A model generated the notes under the pieces. That model had not been told where the DNA came from, made no database searches, and was given only the letters and a program-made list of their open reading frames with translations. Positions 1-11,090 of a stretch of 64,000 nucleotides of DNA are shown one piece after another. Where the stretch lies: the NCBI GenBank assembly GCA_022570795.1, contig JAKUDP010000003.1, forward strand, positions 124,001 to 188,000, in the 5' to 3' direction. The translations under genes and the position numbers were made by a program. Within the stretch, counting starts at the first letter, position 1. Every line of letters begins with the position of its first letter. This DNA is from Sphaerulina vaccinii (lineage: Eukaryota; Ascomycota; Dothideomycetes; Mycosphaerellales; Mycosphaerellaceae).

Positions 1-1260
1 CATGCCGATGGCTCCCATGAGGAGCAGACCACGACGACCCATCTTCTCCACAAGGTAGAGACCTGGCAAAGTCGAAACGACGTTGACGACATTGGTGATG
101 ACTTGGATCGTAAAGCCACCTTGAGCAAAGCCGGCGTTCTCGAAGTATTGAGTTCCGTAGTAAAACTAGTTTCATCAAATCAGTTTCCTCAACAACCAAA
201 AGCAGGAGTGGAGGGAGTTCCATACAATGAAGTTGACACCGCTCAACTGTTGCAGCCCTTGCAAAGCACATCCAGTCGCCAGTCGTTTGCCAATGGAGCC
301 CTTGAAGCAATCAACATAGGAGGCTTTACCCAAGCTCATCTCATAGCTGTGATTGGCATGAATCTCAGCAAGCTCTTCGACCACAGCTGGGTGATCTGCA
401 GGTAGTCGTCTAATTTTTGCAAGTGCGGCAGCGGCCTGTTCGTGCTTGTCCTGCTTAATGAGGAAGCGAGGCGTCTCCGGGAGGAATATTAAGCCAACGA
501 CTATGATGATGGACCAGGCGAATTGAACTGCGATAGGAATGCGGTAGCTTCCGGAGTCATTACGATCCTTGGTGGAGTAGTTCACGATGGCGGCTAGGAA
601 GAGGCCCTAGATCCCTGTCAGTTGTTGCTGCTTGATACTGAACTTCTTCTGATCACTTACGATCGTGATGGCGAGCTGATAAGCTCCCACAATCGTGCCT
701 CGGATCCACTTGGGCGCAGTCTCCGATTGATACAAAGGAACCATCGCCGACAACAGACCAACGCCGAATCCAGCAAAGAACCGTCCTGCGATGAGTAGTG
801 GTTGATCTGTAGAGATAGTTTGCAGGATGACTCCGAGATTGAAGACGATCCCAGCAGAGAACATGAGACCGAATCGTCGGCCAATCCAATCTGCTACTGG
901 CGCAGCTGTCAAAGCTCCGAAGAAGGTACCAGCAGAAAGAATAGACACGATGAGAGAATCCTGGGAAGGAGTGATGCCCTCATTGCCTTCAGTACGGAAT
1001 TCTTGGATCCAGTACGGCATCGCCAGGATACCGGAAATCGTGCCTGTCTATCGCATCATCAGAATCGAGTCGTTGATTCGAAGGCATGTTCACCATACAT
1101 CATAGCCAAAGAGTACTATACACAAATATCAGCGACACTCTCGCGAATTGTAGTCCATATTGATCGACTTACCACCACCAAATGCCACGAAAAGTCCTAT
1201 CACGATGGCAGGCCATGCCGCACCAGGCGTGTCTGCTGGTTTGTGAATACCGAAACCCAT
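1..1260 (-). CDS. MFS sugar (hexose) transporter, 5' part, cut by left edge
   Basis: Sugar-porter family MFS transporter in the plasma membrane, by family a high-affinity glucose/hexose:H+ symporter. Five exons are visible on the minus strand: 1260-1173, 1115-1099 (17 nt), 1047-661, 606-226 and 165 to the left edge. The phases fit and give 346 residues in the window. Family marks are GYDTG after the first membrane segment, DWIGRRFG in the first inter-repeat loop, PETPRFLIK at the central loop and QQLSGVNFIFYYG in the second half. The start is ATG at 1260 (MGFGIHKPADTP), just before the first hydrophobic segment. The C-terminal membrane segments lie outside the window. Substrate is inferred from the family only. 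Confidence 0.88.
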
Positions 1261-2446
1261 ACTGTCCTCTGTTCGACAGTATGATAGCAAAGGCTAGAGG
1301 TGTCAATGAGTGTCGGCGGGATTAGAAGGCATCGGCCAGTACTTATAGCCATCACTACACCTACCTTCGCCAAACGCTATACGTAAGTACGCAACCAGGT
1401 GAAGGAATACTCTGCACCGAACCTAGCACAGATCCCCGCGAACTCGTGCCGCATCTCCAGATTCTGCATGGCGCTGAAACCTGCCTTCTCCAGCTAGAGC
1501 ACCGACTGGCTGGAAGTGACTTAGGAGCAATCCTTACGTGAAGAGCGATGCTTGGGTTGCGCTTCGGTGTCCAAGGATTGTATAAGGCCGATTATTAGCT
1601 GTATATCCTGGCTTACGATGCTTGAGCAAGCGTTGCCAAGATGATGTTGACCATCATGTGGTTGAGCTCGTGTTCTTGGGCACACTCTTGACATGCTCGT
1701 GGGACCGGATTACCATCGCAGCTTCTCTTTGCCTCCGTTTCTTCTGCGATGGTATGCGGAGAGGTGCTGTAATCAGGCCATCCTCATAGAACACGCCGCA
1801 GTTGACCCATCGCAGTCATGTTATTGAGCCGGGGTAGTGGCGCCAAGCTGCAAAGAGCTTCCTATAGCGGCTGGGCGACGTTGGCATCGCAGGATCATTG
1901 AATGACAAGCGATCGGCAGTCAGAATGATGAGAATGGTGCATTTGCACATTGACAGGTAGAAGGACCGACTCGTGCGTGTCTCGAGCATAGACACTCAAA
2001 TTCCAGTATCTCTGAAGTCGGATCTTTTTGGCATCGCGATCGGGTGGCACCTTGAGCAGCATAGTAGGCAGGCCAGCTCGTGGAGATGGGATCTTCATCA
2101 TGAGATTATCTCCAACAAGTGAGTTTGACTATGCTGCTGAAGGAGCAGACATGATGGTGTAAGATTTGAGGCTGTTTGCCAGAGAGCGGGATAGGGAGCT
2201 AGATCGCACTGTGTTCGTATTCTGCACAGGCACATGGATAATCCATTGAGGTGCTCTGCGAAGTGAGGAAACTTTCTCATCGAGCACTTACCGCAGTTTT
2301 GGCATAGTTCCAACACTTGTCTCGATATGCTTGCATAAGTGAGGTGTGTGCGTCCGATGAGTTTGTCATCAGAACATGGCTGATCCCAGACACCACGAGT
2401 CGCAAGGCCAACTGCCGGCGCCGCTTCCCAGGCTACTGCTTCATCT
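1261..2446. other. Intergenic, 1.2 kb; no convincing gene
   Basis: This holds the promoter of the sugar transporter on its left and the 3' flank of the C78 peptidase on its right. Minus-strand open frames (for example 2101-1895, 68 codons) have coding-like codon use, but they are broken by stops and frame changes and match no family I know. They could be a decayed gene. Confidence 0.4.
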
Positions 2447-3977
2447 TCATTTGAGACGAACTGCTTGCGACTGTGGGCTTTCATATGTGTCAGCGGTGCC
2501 ATCGAGGCGGATCAGAGGAGACTCACATGAGGATCTCAAATTCGTTCCATCTGCTCAGTGATCGGTCTGACCTCCGATACGGCTTCAGCAGATCACCGAC
2601 CATGGCATGCGCGCGCCGTCCTTCTGTCAGGTGGTGCATTGGTCTCGAGGTTGCAAAGGAGGAGTCGAATACAAGCAAGTTGCGAGAACCGTCCTTGAGC
2701 CTCTCCAGACCAATGATCGTCATTGAGTGTCCGAAGCGTTGAAAGTAGATCGGAGGCAGTTGTGTGATGTGAGATGTGCCGTGCTTCTGTGCAGTGTCGA
2801 TGCCACTCATGTAGAACGCCTCAACATAATCAAGTAGCTGTTCCACTCCAGAGCTCTCGTTTCCATCCTCGCCGTCCTTAAAGGTGAGAGCATCGACTTT
2901 GACGCCGATTTGTGTGAAGAAGGCCAAGGCTTCTGTCGTGCCAATCCACTTACGAGTGTTCAATATGCCTCCGGTCTGGACTCTGTCGTACGCACAAATG
3001 CCATCTCTCCAAGCATTCTCGATGATCTCTTGCATCTCGATGACGTGCGGCATGCCTTGAGGTCCTTCTCGATCCATGTGCTGAATGTAGGACAGAACGA
3101 CTTGTGTAGACCAGAATCCACAGAAGTTGCCATCGCACTCTATCTTGTAGATGTGCTTCGTGCTAGGATGACAAAGGTACGTCGCCGCCGCAGTCTCCTC
3201 GAGCGGACAGAGATCTGCAATGGCCTGAAGAAGCCCAGAGGTCTCATTGGGCACAGCTCGATGCTTGTACAGCCGACCATCGCTGCCTATGCGATTAGTC
3301 GATCGAGCTTCAGCACCATAGATGAGTGCCTTGCGAACGTCCGAAGGCATGCTCTTCTCGTAAGCATGAGGACCAAGCTCGCGCTTTCCAAGTCGTCCAG
3401 GATTCCGGGGTGGCCGTAGTTCCCTCAGATTGTGACGAGCAAGCAAGGTCGAAGTGCCCGAGAAATAGCTCAAGAAGCTGGTAGTCGTCGATCGCAGCTC
3501 ATCTTTTGCTTTGGAAACGGACAAGCTGTTAGCTGAGTGGCGCTTCTCTCTCTCCTTCTCCTTTGGCCGGCGGTTCTCAGACCTCGATGAAGACGATTCG
3601 GACACTTCACGACCGATTGGTCGGCGTCGTGGTGGTGGACTGATGGAAGGGCTGACACTTCTCCGTGGCGGCAATGGCGGTGCAAGCTCTTCCATATCTT
3701 GTTCGGAAAGCTCAGCAGCAGTGTGGAAATCGAGGTGCTCATCTATGGCCGAGAAATGGACGTATTCACCACATCCTTTCCTGGTGCACTTGGTCCATAG
3801 ATCTTCTTGCATCGACTCGCTGCTGTTTGCTGCATGGGATCTGGCGGAAGATGTGGAGGTTCCGCCATGGTTGGGAACAAATGGTGAGTCTTCAGTATGG
3901 AATTCTTCGATGTGCAGCTGGATGATGTACTCGTCGCCCTCGATCGAGTTGCAGAAAGGGCAGCGTACTTCAGCCAT
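2447..3977 (-). CDS. C78-family cysteine peptidase (ZUFSP/Mug105-type deubiquitinase)
   Basis: Likely cleaves ubiquitin chains; the ZUFSP/Mug105 branch of peptidase family C78 is K63-specific. Exons are 3977-2527 and 2477-2447 (49-nt intron with a CTGAC branch point), giving 493 aa. Two N-terminal C2H2-like zinc fingers are visible: C6/C9/H22/H27 and C64/C69/H81/H85. A disordered basic, Ser-rich linker (about 90-185) follows, then the papain-like domain. The catalytic Cys is C286 in GNFCGFWSTQ, the His is H417 in GHSMTIIGLE and the Asp is D438 in LLVFDSS. The start is the first ATG directly before the first finger. The last 10 codons rest on the predicted small exon. It is divergent from adenylosuccinate synthetase. 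Confidence 0.86.
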
Positions 3978-4361
3978 GGTGATCTCGCGTTGTACGATGC
4001 TCAGCGGTGCCAGCTCGCATGATGTTGTTGTTTGTGTCGGAAGGCACTATTTGTCTCCAAGAAATGACCGATGACCGCGCTGTCAATCGTCGGCAGGCTG
4101 CCACGAAAATATGAATCGCCACGAAGGAGGTACGCGTCGTTGTCAAGAGCAGCACAGCACAGCCCGCGAAGTGCAACCACACCTCACCGGCTCAATTGAT
4201 GCCTCAGGTTGTTGTTGGTGAGTCGCTCCTTCCAATGCGTCACACTTCAAGGCGGGGCATTCCGCGAAGTCCTTTAAATTCACTTTGAACCTCAAGCTCT
4301 ACTTCTTTCTAAAAAATGGCGACTCACGTTATACTACGACTACTTCACCTTAACACTCAGC
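3978..4361. promoter_or_regulatory. Shared divergent promoter, C78 peptidase / adenylosuccinate synthetase
   Basis: A 384-bp region lies between two divergent start codons, so both core promoters and 5' UTRs must lie here. No clear TATA box was seen for either gene. A pyrimidine-rich stretch precedes the plus-strand start. Confidence 0.55.
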
Positions 4362-5675
4362 ATGGCGACGGTGATCCTCGGAGCGCAGTGGGGTGACGAA
4401 GGCAAAGGCAAGATCGTCGACGTTATTGCACAGAATGGCATCCAGTTGTGCTGCAGAGCACAAGGTGGTCACAATGCTGGACACACCATTGTAAAGAATG
4501 GAAAGAAGTTTGATGTTCACATCTTACGTGAGTCTGATCTACCTGACTGCGCGATCATGATCTAACAATTTGCAGCTTCTGGGGTCCTCACTGATGGCTG
4601 TGTCAACCTCGTCGGAACTGGCTGCGTGGTCTACGTGCCAAACTTTTTCAAGGAGATCGCTTCGCTCGAAAAGGAGGGCATCAACACAAAGGATCGCATT
4701 CTCGTCAGCGACAGATGCCACGTTGACCTCGATCTTCATACCAGAGTCGATGGTCTGGAAGAGGTCGAGCTCGGCAAGGCAAACATTGGCACAACTGGCA
4801 AGGGTATCGGCCCAACATACTCCACGAAGGCGGCCCGTAGTGGCATTCATATCGCTGAGCTTTTCACGAAAGAGACATTCGATGCCAAGTTGAGACAATT
4901 GTACAGTGGATACAAGAAGCGATATGGCGATTTGCTGCAGTACGACCCAGAGGAGGAGATTGCACGATTCGACAGGTACCGCGAGGAGCTTAAGCCATAC
5001 GTTGTTGATCAGGTGCCTCTGATTGAGTCTGCGGTCAAGGGCAATGTGAAGATGCTCGTGGAGGGAAGTCAAGCAGCCATGCTGGATCTCGACAACGGCA
5101 CATACCCATACGTAACATCTTCCAACACCGGCCTCGGAGGTGTGATGACTGGTCTTCATCTGAGCCCACGTAAGATTGACGAAGTTATTGGCGTCGTCAA
5201 GGCATACACTACTCGAGTTGGATCTGGTCCATTCCCAACTGAGCTTAAGAACGAGATCGGCGACAAGCTTGTCGATATTGGCCACGAGTATGGTGTCACC
5301 ACAGGACGACGCAGACGTTGCGGCTGGCTGGATCTAGTCGTCGTCAAGTTCTCTCACGCTATCAACTGGTACGACGCCATCAATTTGACCAAGCTGGACA
5401 TTCTGGACAGCTTCGACGAGATCAAGGTGGCTACAGAGTACACTCACAACGGCGTTAAGCTCAACTCATTCCCCGCCGACTTGAACGTCCTAGAGAACAT
5501 CGAGATCACATACCAGACCTTCCCTGGTTGGAAGAGTGATACCGTGGGCATCAAGGATTGGGACAAGCTTCCGCTGAACGCTCGCAAGTATGTGGAATTC
5601 ATCGAAGAATTCTCAGGCATTCGCGTGAAGTACATTGGTACAGGACCAGGTAACGAGAACATGATTGTGCGATAG
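4362..5675 (+). CDS. ADE12: Adenylosuccinate synthetase
   Basis: Cytosolic enzyme joining IMP and aspartate with GTP to make adenylosuccinate, the first committed step to AMP. Exons are 4362-4527 and 4576-5675, phase 1, 48-nt intron, giving 421 aa (family usually 420-435). The P-loop WGDEGKGK is at residues 10-17, followed by GGHNAGHT, then SSNTGLGG and RRRRCGWLD of the switch and aspartate-binding regions. The C-terminus ends GTGPGNENMIV, as in fungal homologues. The start ATG is followed at once by the conserved first strand. The gene looks complete. Confidence 0.97.
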
Positions 5676-6192
5676 TGCGGCAGCATGCTTAAGGCACCTC
5701 CGGCACTTGCACTTTGATGATACGACCGGCACACAGAGACTACAACTCGCGTTGGCACATGAAGAAGTCTTAGATAGGCTTGAAGATAGAGACTTCCAAA
5801 TCTGTGAATATTGAACACTTCCACTTCCACGGCTCGTTGCCGTCTTTGCACTGTTACTCTCCTGGCCGCGTTACGTATTAGAGACGCTAACGCACAAAAT
5901 GCGCCGCTTGTAATTGTTCTCCATCCACGTTCACGAATTTCAGGCGATACAGATCCGCTTCGAGCAGCGTAGACAACGTTGGTAAGTAAGAAGCAGCAAC
6001 GACCACTTTCCCAGCCCTGTTCGTAATTTGTACTCAATCTTGGCGCTGGTGATATGTTGAAGCTATTCGTTCTTCCTGATGTAGACTTCATCTACCGATA
6101 CTGAAGTGTAGCATCCTGACCCGCTCCACAATGCTGTTCAAGCAGGACATGACGGAAAATTGTCCAAGATATACATATAGAGGTAGAAGTCT
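5676..6192. other. Convergent 3' flanks of ADE12 and PHO88
   Basis: A 517-bp convergent intergenic region holding both 3' UTRs. No ORF, RNA gene or repeat is supported. Confidence 0.5.
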
Positions 6193-6903
6193 CTACTCCT
6201 CCTTAGCACCACCACGGCCAGCCTTCTCAGCAGCCTCAATGCTCTTCTTATCCGTCTTGATCTCACCAGCACCCTGGTTCAGCGCGCCCATCATTCCAGC
6301 AGCAGCCTTCCATGGCCTCTTAAGATCTCCAGAAGCTGGCTGTCCCAACATATGCACCTTGACCAAGTTACCCTCAAATGCACCCTTCAATGGGATGATA
6401 GATTGGATGAGAAGTGGGTTGGTGTATTGGAAGTACAAGTGCATCACGGCCATCATACCGAGACCCATGAGTTGCGACTTGAAGAGTCCCTTCAGTTGTT
6501 GCTGATCGTAGGCGTGGACGGTTGTGGTTACGGCTTTTGGCTCTTCGGTCGATCCCATGGGTGCTGGCTCGACGTATTTGAGGACTGTCATGTCTGCGCA
6601 ATACCCATATCAGTATGCACTCTTGCCCGGCTTGGTAATGCACGTGTAGACTCACCCTTCTTCTTGTCGATCTGCATCTTGACATACATGTAGATGCCAA
6701 AGATGAGAAGATTGCTGACGATGTAGAGTCCGCGCACGCCCATGAGGACTTGAGGATCTTCGAAAGGAATCTTCTTCGATGCCTGCATCATCACGAGGAT
6801 GATGACCAGATTGGTGCTGTTATTCCCATATCAGTATACCATTTTCTTGCGAGTGCATGGATGCTCGCGTGCGGCGTGGTGGGACGCACATTTGAGGGTT
6901 CAT
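6193..6903 (-). CDS. PHO88: PHO88/SND3 family ER membrane protein
   Basis: ER membrane protein. Yeast Pho88/Snd3 acts in the SND targeting route for membrane proteins and was first linked to phosphate uptake. Exons are 6903-6890 (14 nt), 6816-6656 and 6593-6193; all phases fit and give 191 aa (yeast 188). The tiny first exon restores the conserved start MNPQITNLVIILVMMQ, which places the true ATG at 6903. Other family marks are DMTVLKYVEP, MHLYFQYTNPLLIQS and LGQPASGDLKRPWKA. There are hydrophobic segments at the N-terminus and in the middle, and the tail is charged. The two introns end alike (see findings). Confidence 0.95.
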
Positions 6904-7611
6904 GGTGGCGGTATTATGGTATTACTCGCGGGTTGCGAAGGGACGAGTATGCGCGACGGCGGTGAGGTGGTTGTTGTAGTTGTCGTGCAAGATTGAAGAG
7001 AGCAGGCAGTTGTTGAAGTCGAAAACCCACGTTGCAGTTCACTGCGGCGGCGCACAGTGCACGGGCAAGAACTGGGGGTCCACTTGGGAAGGTTTACTTC
7101 CATGCACTTCTAGCCTTCTATCGCCTCGAGCCTCACCTTCCTCAAACTCATCGCGATCGTGTACGTGTCTCCATTCCACCCAGAAACTGGTGCTCAAGCT
7201 ATGCCTTCATATCACCCAGCAGAGCCTCGTCTGACTCTCTGTTCCCTATATCTCGTCCAGTCAAGACACAGAGAGCTATGCCAATGCCAGCCAGATCGAC
7301 CATGGGACAAGTGATATGGCTGGCATTGGCGTAGAGCTACATGTCAACAGATTAGTCTCTGAAACCAGAAAACTGTACTGCTCAGGTCTGCTTCAAGCTG
7401 CTACAATTCCAGACACCTCGCTGAGCGAACGTTGCCGTTCATTAGCAAGACCAGGTGCTCCATCTCTGAAAGGTCGACAGGTACTCAAAGGCGCCAGGTC
7501 TGCGATGTCTGAAGCGTAGTCGCTCAGAGAATGCAGGGAAGAACGATTGAGAACACGAATAGGTAAGCCTGCATTCCCACTCGCAACGCTATCTCTCCCA
7601 CTTTAGCATCC
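6904..7611. other. Intergenic, promoter of PHO88 and 3' flank of the acetylesterase
   Basis: 708 bp between two minus-strand genes. The right part of the PHO88 side is CT/GT-rich. No coding region, RNA gene or repeat is supported. Confidence 0.45.
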
Positions 7612-8394
7612 TCAAGCAGGCACCCCATCCTCCAACTCCCCCGAAAGCGTGCTATTAGCCACCGTCCACTCCTCAAAGACAATCCCATACTTCTCAACAA
7701 GCAAATCAGACACCAGCCTTCCGAAGACCACACTTCCCCAAGCATTCAAATGCGTCCTATCACCCTCATTCGTAGCATTCACCAAGTTATACTTCCAACT
7801 AGCTTCAGGTCCAATAGCGTTACAATACTCCTCACTCGCAAGATTGAGATCAATATACTTGCTATCCTTTGCCGCCGCAACCTCAATTGTAGCATTCCTC
7901 TGCTCAGCCAGGTTCTCCACGATAGTAGGCGGATCTCCAGAAAATTGTCTTCGCGTTAATGGAGTGACGAGGATAGGTTCACCGCCCTGGCTGCTGACGT
8001 CTTCGATAAACTGGCCAAGATTGGCTTTGAACTCCTCGAGTGTGATCCCAGAAGTAGACTTCTGGTCATTATGACCGAATTGGATTGTGACGAAGACTTC
8101 AAAGTCATCTTTGTGTGCTGAGATTTCGTCCAGAACAGTATCCCAATCGCCTCCATCTCGGAACGAGACAGTCGTGGCGCCATTGTGGCCATAGTTGATG
8201 CCGCTGGCCGGGGACTTTAGAGTGAAGTTGAGGAATCCGGCACCCCAGCGTCCTCCATTCGAGGACTGGTTTGCTGTTGTGCTATCGCCTGCTAGGAGGA
8301 AGAAGGGAGGTTTGGTGGCACGAGGAGCTGACCTTGTTGATGCTAGGACAGTGGTCATACTGGCCAAAACGAACGAGGACGTGAAGAGCTTCAT
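7612..8394 (-). CDS. Secreted rhamnogalacturonan acetylesterase (CE12, SGNH hydrolase)
   Basis: Predicted to remove acetyl groups from the rhamnogalacturonan I backbone of pectin, outside the cell. Intronless, 260 aa from ATG 8394; further upstream only a non-ATG start is available. The N-terminus MKLFTSSFVLASMTTVLA is a typical signal peptide. SGNH blocks are in order: GDSTTA (Ser38), the Gly of INYGHNGATT, FGHND (Asn109), and the C-terminal DRTH (Asp212, His215). Several N-glycosylation sites are present. The GH78 rhamnosidase 4.6 kb to the right could act on the same polymer; that link is an inference. Confidence 0.93.
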   Translation of the reverse strand: MKLFTSSFVLASMTTVLASTRSAPRATKPPFFLLAGDSTTANQSSNGGRWGAGFLNFTLKSPASGINYGHNGATTVSFRDGGDWDTVLDEISAHKDDFEVFVTIQFGHNDQKSTSGITLEEFKANLGQFIEDVSSQGGEPILVTPLTRRQFSGDPPTIVENLAEQRNATIEVAAAKDSKYIDLNLASEEYCNAIGPEASWKYNLVNATNEGDRTHLNAWGSVVFGRLVSDLLVEKYGIVFEEWTVANSTLSGELEDGVPA

Positions 8395-8941
8395 GATGAC
8401 TCGCAATTTCGTGAGGATATGCTGCAATGAGAATTAAAGAACATCTCAAGGATGGCTCTCATATACGTTAAAGACTTGACGCTCTGATGCAGTATGCCCT
8501 CCTTTCTACTGCAATGATCATCAGTATCGATGTTACACTTCGGCGTATCTCTAGCCGCGATTCATATGAACCAAGTGCGTTCCACCAATCAAACGCAATG
8601 GATTCTCGAAGTGCGTAGCGACATGTCCAAACGTAGCGGTCCCATATGGATCTGCGCGAGAGCTTTCCTCGGCGAATCGCCCGGTGGAGGTATTGCGAGT
8701 AGTTCGCGGTATGATCGCGAATCTCATCGTCCTCGCAGCTGCATCGTTCTCTGTGCCGTCTAAGTCCGTCTCCTGTGCTGTGCTGACCATCAAAGCTTCT
8801 AGGCTACCACAGTGCGATAGCGCTTCGTGACCGTTCTCCTCCGCTGGTCATACTCCTCATTGATCCACTTGCTCCTCGTGATGCCATTTACTGAAGTCTT
8901 CGAAGCTAGAGACTGTGGAAGTCTCCATTCCAAGTCGTGTT
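8395..8941. other. Intergenic, promoter of acetylesterase and 3' flank of AOS1
   Basis: 547 bp between two minus-strand genes. A TATA-like run near 8460-8466 (reverse strand) lies about 65 bp upstream of the acetylesterase ATG. Nothing else is supported. Confidence 0.4.
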
Positions 8942-10347
8942 TCAAGGAGCGTTGACCATCTCAGCAGGGGCCTGTCCGTTTGCAATGGCTTCACTGATCT
9001 CCATTCCATTGCTCTGCGCTAATTGAGTTGCATCCAAGGCTCCGTTGCTCAGTGGCATACCATTGCCCAGAGATGGATCGTACATTGGCATGACAGGCGC
9101 CTGCAGCTCCGGTGGCGCGCTGAAGAGACTCAGAATGCGGCCTTCAACAGACTCGCCATCGAAGAGAGCAAAGTTTTGAATAGGCTGCTCTTTATTACCA
9201 AGTACGTTGAGCACATCCTCACTCAAGCGGCCGCCAATGAATGCCGCAGTTGGGTTCAGCTCCGCGCCGATGTTCTGAATGAAGCTCTTCAGGAACTCTC
9301 CAGACAAGGTATCGAGAGGCAACGCGAGTTCTGCTGTCTTCTGCTTAACAAGTTCAGTGAATCGCGTTATGTCCTCCTTGTTGACATCCGGTAGTCGACC
9401 ACTCTCGCGCTGGAAATCGAATAGCGCACGCAAGCAAGGTAGCAAAGGCGATACAGATTTGAGCTTTCTTCGATTGCTGGTGATCTCGACAGGAAGTGGT
9501 GCCGTGTTGGCCAGGAGTAGTGGGCAGTACATCTCGGCCTTCTTTACGATCTCGGTAGTCTTGCCAGTGTTCTCCTTTCGCGTGGTCACGCTGACGATTG
9601 ATCGCGTCAAGGTCTCCGCTGCTATGGCTGTCTCGCGATTGGACTTCTCTCTCTCGATGACGAATTCGTGGGCTATCAAGTCTGCGAATATGTAGCCATA
9701 AAACCCATGCATGCCGGCGGCGTAGAATGGACGCAGCGCGACTCGTGCCGCAATGTTGATGCTGGAGAGTGTCATGATGTCGTGATCGCAAGCAATCACA
9801 CAGTTGAACTGAGTGAAGTAAGTTGGGTCTGTCGTAGCTTTCATGAGCAGGTCTTGCAGGTTACCACCGGACTTGACAGCAACGCGAGGGTTGAGCTCTT
9901 GAATCCGTGGAGTTGCGGCTTCAGCACGCTAAGTAGATGTTAGTCCTGTCTCTTTAAAACTGAAATGTGATTACTCACCGGCTTGCCAACATCTTCCTCG
10001 CGCAAGAAGAACTGCGCACCATGAATATCGTCCTCGGTCACCAGCTCGTCGTCGACGACTGTGAGTTCCTGGACGCCGGCCAATGTGAGGTTCTTGGCAA
10101 TCTCAGTGCCAACAGCGCGTAGTGAGATTAGTAGCACTTTTGCTTTCCTGATCTGTTCCTGAGCCTTAGCACCCCACAGACGAATTTGTCTGTCATAAAG
10201 TGCCATTTCGTCTGCAGTCAAGCCTGGTGCCACTGTGCCTTCCGCCGCTCCATTCGTGTCGGGCACTTCTGTGCCATTGCCATTGAGGCCATTTGGCTGA
10301 ACTTGCGCAGATACGGCGTTGGTCATTGTCGCGTCCAGACCGGCCAT
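8942..10347 (-). CDS. AOS1: SUMO-activating enzyme E1, subunit AOS1
   Basis: Non-catalytic half of the Aos1-Uba2 heterodimer that adenylates SUMO in the nucleus. Exons are 10347-9979 and 9928-8942 (50-nt intron), giving 451 aa. The ThiF-like fold starts at YDRQIRLWGAKAQEQIR, followed by KVLLISLRAVGTEIAKNL with the modified glycine loop common in Aos1, then LTVVDDELV and the DIHGAQFFLR segment. The downstream exon holds FNCVIACDHD and GFYGYIFADL. No catalytic cysteine domain is present, as expected for this subunit. The frame is open upstream to about 10578, so the ATG at 10347 is chosen by homology; ATG 10326 is an alternative. The N-terminal 40 residues are disordered. Confidence 0.93.
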
Positions 10348-11090
10348 GATATAACCTAGTTTGAGGAGATCTGTGGGATCTTTTCCGCTCCTCAAGCTCA
10401 CTCCGACTTGTAATGCTGGTGGAACTTGCCAAGAGTCTGGTGCGCCGGAAGTGATAGTCCACGCGCTGTTATGTCCAGATAACGAGGCCAGCGAGTATTG
10501 CACGCGGAGATACTCGGTTGGGGATGCAGCCCTTGATGATGACTGAGATGGATGTAATCGCAAGTGATGTTGGAGCAAACGAGGTTACGGCCAGTGAAGG
10601 ACGATATTGCCAAGCGCTAAGCGAGCAATTAGCGCTTTTCTAGACCCTGCATTCTCGCCCACCTCGTCCGTTCCGGAACGGCGGCAACCTGAATGAACTC
10701 AGGACACTTCCAGGTTCCATCACACTGCCACTGCCCCACTATGTTATATGCTGTACTCTAGAGGTCACGAGATACTGCCATCACCACATTCTAATCTCAC
10801 CGCATTGCTTCATGAAGACACTCCATTGCCACTGTTTAACTTGTCCGCTGCGACCCCGCCACAGACCACATCACCTCCAGCAGCATCATCATGCCTGATC
10901 CGAGGCCGTTCACTTCTCTACGAGTATGCATACCAGACTGCTCATCATGAGAGAAGCGAGAGTGGCCAGCTGATGTGGGACTGTGAAGGGACAATATGAT
11001 CATCCGCCAGCCTCAGAAACGACCACGTCTGCGTCTACGCCTCGAAGCCGCCGAAACCGCTTGCACCATGCTCTCGAGGCTACAGCAGAT
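10348..11090. other. Divergent intergenic region, AOS1 / fungal orphan
   Basis: 743 bp between divergent starts. A plus-strand open frame at 10748-10999 has no family signal and is probably not a gene. The frame of the right-hand gene is open upstream of 11091 but has no in-frame ATG there. Confidence 0.45.

Noticed and set aside
1895..2502. Minus-strand frames after the C78 peptidase, read as extra exons
   Set aside because: The 49-nt intron leads to a stop after 10 codons that ends the peptidase cleanly; the other frames need unlikely splices. They may be decay remnants.
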